Part shown: positions 5,965-9,923 of the stretch, piece after piece
How positions within the stretch are numbered: the first letter of the stretch is position 1
Layout: every line of letters starts with the position of its first letter
Assembly (NCBI GenBank): GCA_902492235.1
Contig: CABUKS010000040.1
Location: 1-9,923 of the forward strand
Reading direction: 5' to 3'
Source of the DNA: an uncultured Collinsella sp.
GTDB lineage: Bacteria; Actinomycetota; Coriobacteriia; Coriobacteriales; Coriobacteriaceae
Length of the DNA stretch: 9,923 bases
The notes under the pieces: generated by a model
Database searches by the model: none
The model's input: only the letters and a program-made list of their open reading frames with translations
What the model was told of the DNA's origin: nothing
Translations under genes and position numbers: made by a program

Positions 5965-5993
5965 GGCCCGCCACATGTTTGGCGGGCCTTTGG
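5965..5993 (+). terminator. Terminator-like hairpin in the htrA leader
   Basis: GGCCCGCCA (5965-5973) and TGGCGGGCC (5980-5988) form a perfect 9-bp stem with a 6-nt loop, followed by TTTGGTTATTT. It ends only 29 nt before the htrA start codon and there is no room for a promoter between them, so htrA transcription should pass through it. It may be an attenuator, the end of a short RNA from 5850-5990, or a second barrier for upstream transcripts. Confidence 0.7.
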
Positions 5994-6017
5994 TTATTTG
6001 ACGAAAGGATCGCAGCT

Positions 6018-7484
6018 ATGAGCGAGAACGATTCCCAGCACCCCCAGGATGCGGGCAACGCTGGCGAGACCCAGCAGCAGCCGCGTGTGCAGGTGGAGTC
6101 GACGCCTGCCGGTAGCAACATTCCCTACGTGCAGGCATACGACACGCAGACCGGCAAGCTTCTGGGCGGCCAACAGGTCGTGAACAAGCACACGGTGGTC
6201 AAGACCAAGACCAAAAAGCTGCCGATCTTCATTACGGCGCTTGCCGGTTGTGCCTGCGGCGCCCTGCTGGTCATCGCGCTCATTATGAGCGGCACGCTCG
6301 ATATCGGCGGCGGCAAGAATGCCGTGACGGCGGGCGCTTCGGGTTCATCGACGCAAAAGATCACCATTGACTCCGAGGACACCACGCTGGCCGAGGCCGT
6401 TTCTGCTAAGGCCCTGCCCTCCGTCGTTTCCATTACCGCCACTTCGAGCGGCAGCCAGAATGGCTCGCTTTCGCAGTCTGCTGATGAGTCGGATAGCTCG
6501 GGCAGCGTCGGTTCGGGCGTCGTGCTCGATACCGAGGGCCACATCCTCACCAACAACCACGTGGTCGACGGCTACGACCAGTACGTGGTCACCATGGACG
6601 ACGGCACCACCTACGAGGCCGAGTTCGTGGGCAACGATGCTTCGAGTGACCTCGCCGTCATCAAGCTCAAGGACGCCGACGCCTCCAAGCTCACGCCGAT
6701 CGAGATCGGTGATTCCTCCAAGCTCAACGTGGGCGAGTGGGTCATGGCGATCGGTTCGCCGTTTGGCAACGAGCAGTCTGTCTCCACCGGTATCGTCTCG
6801 GCGCTCTACCGCTCCACGGCCATGAGCTCTACCAGCGGCAACACTATCTACGCCAACATGATCCAGACCGATGCCGCCATCAACCCAGGCAACTCCGGCG
6901 GCGCGCTCGTTAACGACAACGGCGAGCTGGTGGGCATCAACTCGCTCATCGAGAGCTACTCGGGCTCTAGCTCGGGCGTGGGCTTTGCTATTCCCGTTAA
7001 CTACGCCAAGAACATTGCCGACCAGATCATCGGCGGCAAGACGCCGGTGCACCCGTACCTGGGAGCCACGCTTTCGAGCGTCAACGCGCTCAACGCTCGC
7101 ACTAACAAGCTGAGCACCGATAGCGGCGCGTACGTGGCGAGCGTCGTTGAGGACGGTCCTGCCGCAAAGGCCGGCATCCAAGAGGGCGATGTCATTACCA
7201 AGCTGGGCGACGACGAGATCACGAGCGCCGATGGCCTGATCATCGCACTGCGCAGCCACGAGGTGGGCGAGAAGGTCGAGATCACGCTTATGCGCGGCAA
7301 GGAAGAGAAGAAGGTCACCGTCGAGCTGGGCTCCGATGAAGAGCTGCAGAACCAGCAGCAGGACGACAGTTCGACCGACACCGGCAACGGCGGTATTACC
7401 GACGAGCAGCTGCGCCAGTACCTGGAGGAGCTGCTGGGCCAGCAGGGCCAGGGCCAGGGTCAAGGCTACGGCCAGGGTTACTAA
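6018..7484 (+). CDS. htrA: HtrA/DegP-type membrane-anchored serine protease with PDZ domain
   Basis: This 488-residue protein should degrade or chaperone misfolded proteins at the outer face of the cytoplasmic membrane. It has a polar, Gln-rich cytoplasmic N-terminus (1-67), a basic stretch KTKTKK, one membrane segment (about 68-91), then a Ser/Gly-rich linker. A trypsin-like domain (about 122-335) carries the catalytic triad H181 (TNNHVV), D211 (SDLAVIKL) and S293 (GNSGGAL). One PDZ domain follows (about 345-437; AKAGIQEGDVITKLG). The tail is acidic and Gln-rich and ends in repeated GQ/GY units (475-488). The ATG at 6018 has AAAGGA 8 nt upstream; a start 13 codons earlier would begin inside the leader hairpin. 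The single-gene unit is bounded by terminators. Architecture is standard for HtrA of Gram-positive bacteria; stress regulation is not visible in the sequence. Confidence 0.93.
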   Translation: MSENDSQHPQDAGNAGETQQQPRVQVESTPAGSNIPYVQAYDTQTGKLLGGQQVVNKHTVVKTKTKKLPIFITALAGCACGALLVIALIMSGTLDIGGGKNAVTAGASGSSTQKITIDSEDTTLAEAVSAKALPSVVSITATSSGSQNGSLSQSADESDSSGSVGSGVVLDTEGHILTNNHVVDGYDQYVVTMDDGTTYEAEFVGNDASSDLAVIKLKDADASKLTPIEIGDSSKLNVGEWVMAIGSPFGNEQSVSTGIVSALYRSTAMSSTSGNTIYANMIQTDAAINPGNSGGALVNDNGELVGINSLIESYSGSSSGVGFAIPVNYAKNIADQIIGGKTPVHPYLGATLSSVNALNARTNKLSTDSGAYVASVVEDGPAAKAGIQEGDVITKLGDDEITSADGLIIALRSHEVGEKVEITLMRGKEEKKVTVELGSDEELQNQQQDDSSTDTGNGGITDEQLRQYLEELLGQQGQGQGQGYGQGY

Positions 7485-7510
7485 CGACCCGTATCGCACA
7501 TATCGAAGCC

Positions 7511-7552
7511 AGAGGGGCTGTCCCATCAACGCGGGACAGCCCCTCTTTTCTT
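7511..7552 (+). terminator. Strong intrinsic terminator of htrA
   Basis: AGAGGGGCTGTCCC (7511-7524) and GGGACAGCCCCTCT (7533-7546) form a perfect 14-bp stem with an 8-nt loop, followed by TTTTCTT. It begins 26 nt past the htrA stop codon. Confidence 0.93.
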
Positions 7553-7554
7553 AT

Positions 7555-7585
7555 TGATCCGTTGGGGACGGAGGAAAACGGATCA
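7555..7585. repeat. Perfect 9-bp hairpin after the htrA terminator
   Basis: TGATCCGTT (7555-7563) and AACGGATCA (7577-7585) pair perfectly around a 13-nt purine-rich loop. It immediately follows the htrA terminator and has no T-tract, so its role is unclear. It may be an extragenic palindrome. Confidence 0.65.
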
Positions 7586-7620
7586 CTTGGGGCTGACAAG
7601 AGGCCTAGTTCGTAATGGTC

Positions 7621-7823
7621 TGGACAGTTAGTTCAGATACGTATAAATCTGGGGCAGCTTGGAATGCGTTTTGAGCAATTTTTGATTGGGATGGGGCTCG
7701 GATGGGCGTTTGGAAGGGAGAGTGGGACGTTTACATGGTCTCGAGGAGCCAAAATTAGTTGAAACAGGGGTGTTCGTGCCTGATTCAGCTCTAGGATTTA
7801 TACGTATCTGAACTAACTGTCCA
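7621..7823. mobile_element. MITE-like element with perfect 29-bp terminal inverted repeats
   Basis: The sequence at 7621-7649, starting TGGACAGTTAGTTCAGATAC, is repeated without a mismatch in inverted orientation at 7795-7823. The arms enclose 145 bp (7650-7794) with no recognisable gene. The match stops abruptly at the outer TGGACAG / CTGTCCA ends, typical of transposon termini beginning TG and ending CA, as in IS3-like elements. Each arm also contains the palindrome ATACGTAT. No clear target-site duplication is seen (left flank GGTC, right flank CCCC), so it may be old, or the duplication may have decayed. Size, structure and intergenic location fit a non-autonomous miniature element; no transposase is encoded. 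A long structured RNA is the main alternative. Confidence 0.7.
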
Positions 7824-7867
7824 CCCCAGTCTGGCGGCTGCCGATTCGGTGCGGTTCGAGACCGCTA

Positions 7868-7896
7868 TTCGACCCCGTTGCGACCGGTGGTACTCT
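7868..7896 (+). promoter_or_regulatory. Possible ligA promoter
   Basis: TTCGAC (7868-7873) and TACTCT (7891-7896) are separated by 17 bp and lie 36 bp before the ligA start codon. Both match the consensus only partly. The site lies outside the MITE-like element, so the insertion would leave it intact. Confidence 0.3.
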
Positions 7897-7931
7897 TGTA
7901 TCCGTTTGAAATCGAGCGAAGGAGTGCCGCT

Positions 7932-9923
7932 ATGGAGCAATCGAGCCTGTTTGGTGACGGCGTGGACATCGATACCGAAACGCCCACGACCGCGGAAGCC
8001 ACCGCACCGACCGATGCCCGTGCCCAGGCGGCAGCGCGCGCGGCCGAGCTGCGCCACGAGCTCGACTACCACGCCTATCGCTACTACATGCTCGATGCGC
8101 CCGAGATCACGGACGCTGCCTTTGACAAAATGCTCGTTGAACTGCAGGAAATCGAGGCTGCCTACCCCGATTTGGTGACGCCCGACAGCTATACCCAGCG
8201 CGTGGGCGGCTACGTGAGCGAGCAGTTTACGCCGGTCACGCATATGGCACGCATGTATTCCATGGACGATGCCATGGATCTGGACGAGCTCGACGCGTGG
8301 CTCCAGCGCGCCGAGGATGCGCTCGGTGCCGGTAGCGTCACCTATACCTGCGAGCTCAAGATTGACGGCTTGGGCGTCGCGCTTACTTACCAAAACGGCA
8401 CCTTCGTACGCGCAGCCACACGCGGCGATGGCACCACGGGCGAGGACGTATCGCTCAACGTGCGCACTATCAAAGACGTGCCCATGCACTTGTCCGAACC
8501 GGCGCTCGCCCACATGGGCGCCGACCGCGAGCGCACCATCGAGGTGCGCGGCGAGGTCTATATGCCCAAGGGCAGCTTTGTTCGTCTGAATGAAGAGGCC
8601 GATGTCGAGGGGCGCGATCCCTTTGCCAACCCGCGCAACGCCGCCGCCGGCAGCCTGCGCCAAAAGGACCCCAAGGTCACGGCGCGCCGCGATCTTGCCA
8701 CCTTTATCTATGCCATCGCCGATACCGATCCGCTGCACGTCCACAGCCAGCGCGAGTTCCTCGATTGGCTGCGTAGCGCCGGCTTTAGCGTCAACCCCAA
8801 CGTGGCTCGCTGTGCTACGCCCGCCGAGGTCCACGAGTTCTGTGCCCAGGCGCTCGAACATCGCGGTGACCTGGACTACGACATCGATGGCGTGGTCGTA
8901 AAGGTCGATAGCTTCCAGCAGCAGCTCGACCTGGGCTTTACCGCCCGCGCGCCGCGCTGGGCCATTGCCTTTAAGTTCCCGCCCGAGGAAAAGCAGACCG
9001 TCCTGCGCGAAATCCGCATCCAGGTGGGCCGCACCGGTGTGCTCACGCCGGTCGCCGAGTTCGACCCGGTGACGGTTGCCGGCTCCACCATCGCGCGCGC
9101 CACGCTGCACAACATCGACGAGATCCGCCGCAAAAACGTGCGCGAGGGCGACACCATCATCGTGCACAAGGCGGGTGACGTGATCCCCGAGGTCGTGGGC
9201 CCGGTGCTCGACAAGCGCCCGGCCGATTCGGTCGACTGGCACATGCCCGAGGTCTGCCCCGTGTGCGGCAGCCCCGTGGTCCACGAGGACGGCGAGGTGG
9301 CCTACCGCTGCGTCTCCATCGACTGCCCCGCGCAGCTCAAGGAGCGCCTGCTCCACTGGGTGAGCCGCGGCTGCATGGACGTCGACGGCCTGGGCGACGA
9401 GATCGTCGACAAGATGATCGCCGCCGGGCTGATCCACGATGTCGCAGACTTCTACCAGCTCACGGTCGACGACATCGCAGGCCTGGACACGGGGCGCACC
9501 TATGCCAGCTCCAACAGCAAAAAGGGCGTCAAGAAGGGCGACCCCATTCCGGTGGGCCTCAAGACGGCTGAGAAAATCATTGTCGAGCTCAACAAGTCCA
9601 AGAGCCAGCCGCTCGGTCGCGTGCTGTTTGCCCTGGGCATCCGTCACGTGGGCAAGAGCGTGGGCGAGGTCATCGCCGAGCGATTCCTGTCGATTGACAA
9701 GCTCATCTTGGCGAGCGAAGAGGACATCGCCGAGTGCGAGGGCATCGGTCCCAAGATTGCGGCGAGCGTCAAGCAGTTCCTGGCCGTGCCCGAAAACCTT
9801 GCCGTGCTGGAACGTCTGCGCCAAGCGGGCCTTTCGCTCGAGGTCGACCTGGGCGCCGCGCATGCGCAAGCCGCAGCCGACGCTGGCGTGGCGGGCGAGC
9901 TCGCCGACGCACAGCCGCTCGCG
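7932..9923 (+). CDS. ligA: NAD-dependent DNA ligase LigA (5' 664 codons, continues past the window)
   Basis: LigA seals nicks in DNA during replication and repair, using NAD+ to adenylate itself. Visible in order are the NMN-binding Ia domain (LDYHAYRYYMLDAPEITDAAFD, about 45-66), the adenylation lysine K143 in CELKIDG, TRGDGTTGEDV, EVRGEVYMPK, FANPRNAAAGSLRQ, VKVDSF, WAIAFKFP, then the OB fold (QVGRTGVLTPVAEFDPV). A four-cysteine zinc site follows (C442, C445, C460, C465), then helix-hairpin-helix repeats (FALGIRHVG; CEGIGPKIAASV). The window ends in an Ala-rich linker, before the expected BRCT domain. The N-terminus has about 30 extra polar, Ala/Thr-rich residues before the Ia domain. The first HhH repeat is interrupted by about 20 extra Ser/Lys/Gly-rich residues (TYASSNSKKGVKKG region). 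The ATG at 7932 follows AAGGAG at 7 nt. Its product is normally essential. Confidence 0.96.
   Translation, partial: MEQSSLFGDGVDIDTETPTTAEATAPTDARAQAAARAAELRHELDYHAYRYYMLDAPEITDAAFDKMLVELQEIEAAYPDLVTPDSYTQRVGGYVSEQFTPVTHMARMYSMDDAMDLDELDAWLQRAEDALGAGSVTYTCELKIDGLGVALTYQNGTFVRAATRGDGTTGEDVSLNVRTIKDVPMHLSEPALAHMGADRERTIEVRGEVYMPKGSFVRLNEEADVEGRDPFANPRNAAAGSLRQKDPKVTARRDLATFIYAIADTDPLHVHSQREFLDWLRSAGFSVNPNVARCATPAEVHEFCAQALEHRGDLDYDIDGVVVKVDSFQQQLDLGFTARAPRWAIAFKFPPEEKQTVLREIRIQVGRTGVLTPVAEFDPVTVAGSTIARATLHNIDEIRRKNVREGDTIIVHKAGDVIPEVVGPVLDKRPADSVDWHMPEVCPVCGSPVVHEDGEVAYRCVSIDCPAQLKERLLHWVSRGCMDVDGLGDEIVDKMIAAGLIHDVADFYQLTVDDIAGLDTGRTYASSNSKKGVKKGDPIPVGLKTAEKIIVELNKSKSQPLGRVLFALGIRHVGKSVGEVIAERFLSIDKLILASEEDIAECEGIGPKIAASVKQFLAVPENLAVLERLRQAGLSLEVDLGAAHAQAAADAGVAGELADAQPLA

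Noticed and set aside
6345..7529. 394-codon open frame on the minus strand opposite htrA
   Set aside because: Antisense to a complete HtrA with an intact catalytic triad; it begins in the terminator hairpin and has no recognisable domain.
7621..7823. Reading the 29-bp inverted repeats as an ordinary terminator of htrA
   Set aside because: The arms are 145 bp apart, a strong terminator already exists at 7511-7552, and the repeat ends sharply at transposon-like TGGACAG termini.
7791..9869. 692-codon open frame on the minus strand opposite ligA
   Set aside because: It is the antisense shadow of an unmistakable ligA. Its sequence is the His/Ala/Gly/Val/Asp-rich kind seen opposite GC-rich genes, it ends within the MITE-like element, and no domain is recognisable.

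Overview
The window is GC-rich, densely coded bacterial DNA. Its proteins point to an actinomycete of the Coriobacteriia, probably Collinsella. The signs are a glutamine synthetase closest in my memory to actinobacterial GlnA2, an OmpR-type regulator that resembles GlnR, NAD-dependent LigA, and pervasive long antisense open frames typical of high GC. The taxonomic call rests on recall of protein families, not on a search.

Layout: (1) 1-42, the first 14 codons of a minus-strand gene that leaves the window, followed by about 400 bp without a gene but with several hairpins. (2) 390-2369, minus strand: kdgK (2-keto-3-deoxygluconate kinase), then eda (KDPG aldolase), closed by a strong intrinsic terminator. 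These are the last two steps of hexuronate (Ashwell-type) catabolism, giving pyruvate and glyceraldehyde-3-phosphate. (3) 2370-2603, a divergent control region with a 25-position near-perfect hairpin, two tandem LacI-type operator half-palindromes and a symmetric -10 box. (4) 2604-3626, plus strand: a LacI-family regulator that very likely controls kdgK-eda and itself. (5) 3761-5811, plus strand: a GlnA2-like glutamine synthetase homologue and, 50 bp later, an OmpR/PhoB-type regulator with a degenerate receiver domain, ended by a terminator. (6) 6018-7484: a membrane-anchored HtrA/DegP-type serine protease with one PDZ domain and a Gly/Gln tail, ended by a strong terminator. (7) 7555-7823: an intergenic region with a hairpin and a 203-bp MITE-like element bounded by perfect 29-bp inverted repeats. 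(8) 7932-9923: NAD-dependent DNA ligase ligA, running off the right edge before its BRCT domain.

Most worth a second look: the glutamine synthetase homologue has lost three of the six canonical metal ligands while the rest of the fold looks intact, and it sits directly before a regulator that also lacks the usual phosphorylation residues. This could be a nitrogen-sensing pair rather than an ordinary enzyme and two-component regulator. The other unusual items are non-coding: the MITE-like element, the very long hairpin in the kdgK leader, the three-hairpin spacer between kdgK and eda, and a terminator-like hairpin inside the htrA leader. I saw no tRNA, rRNA or CRISPR array.
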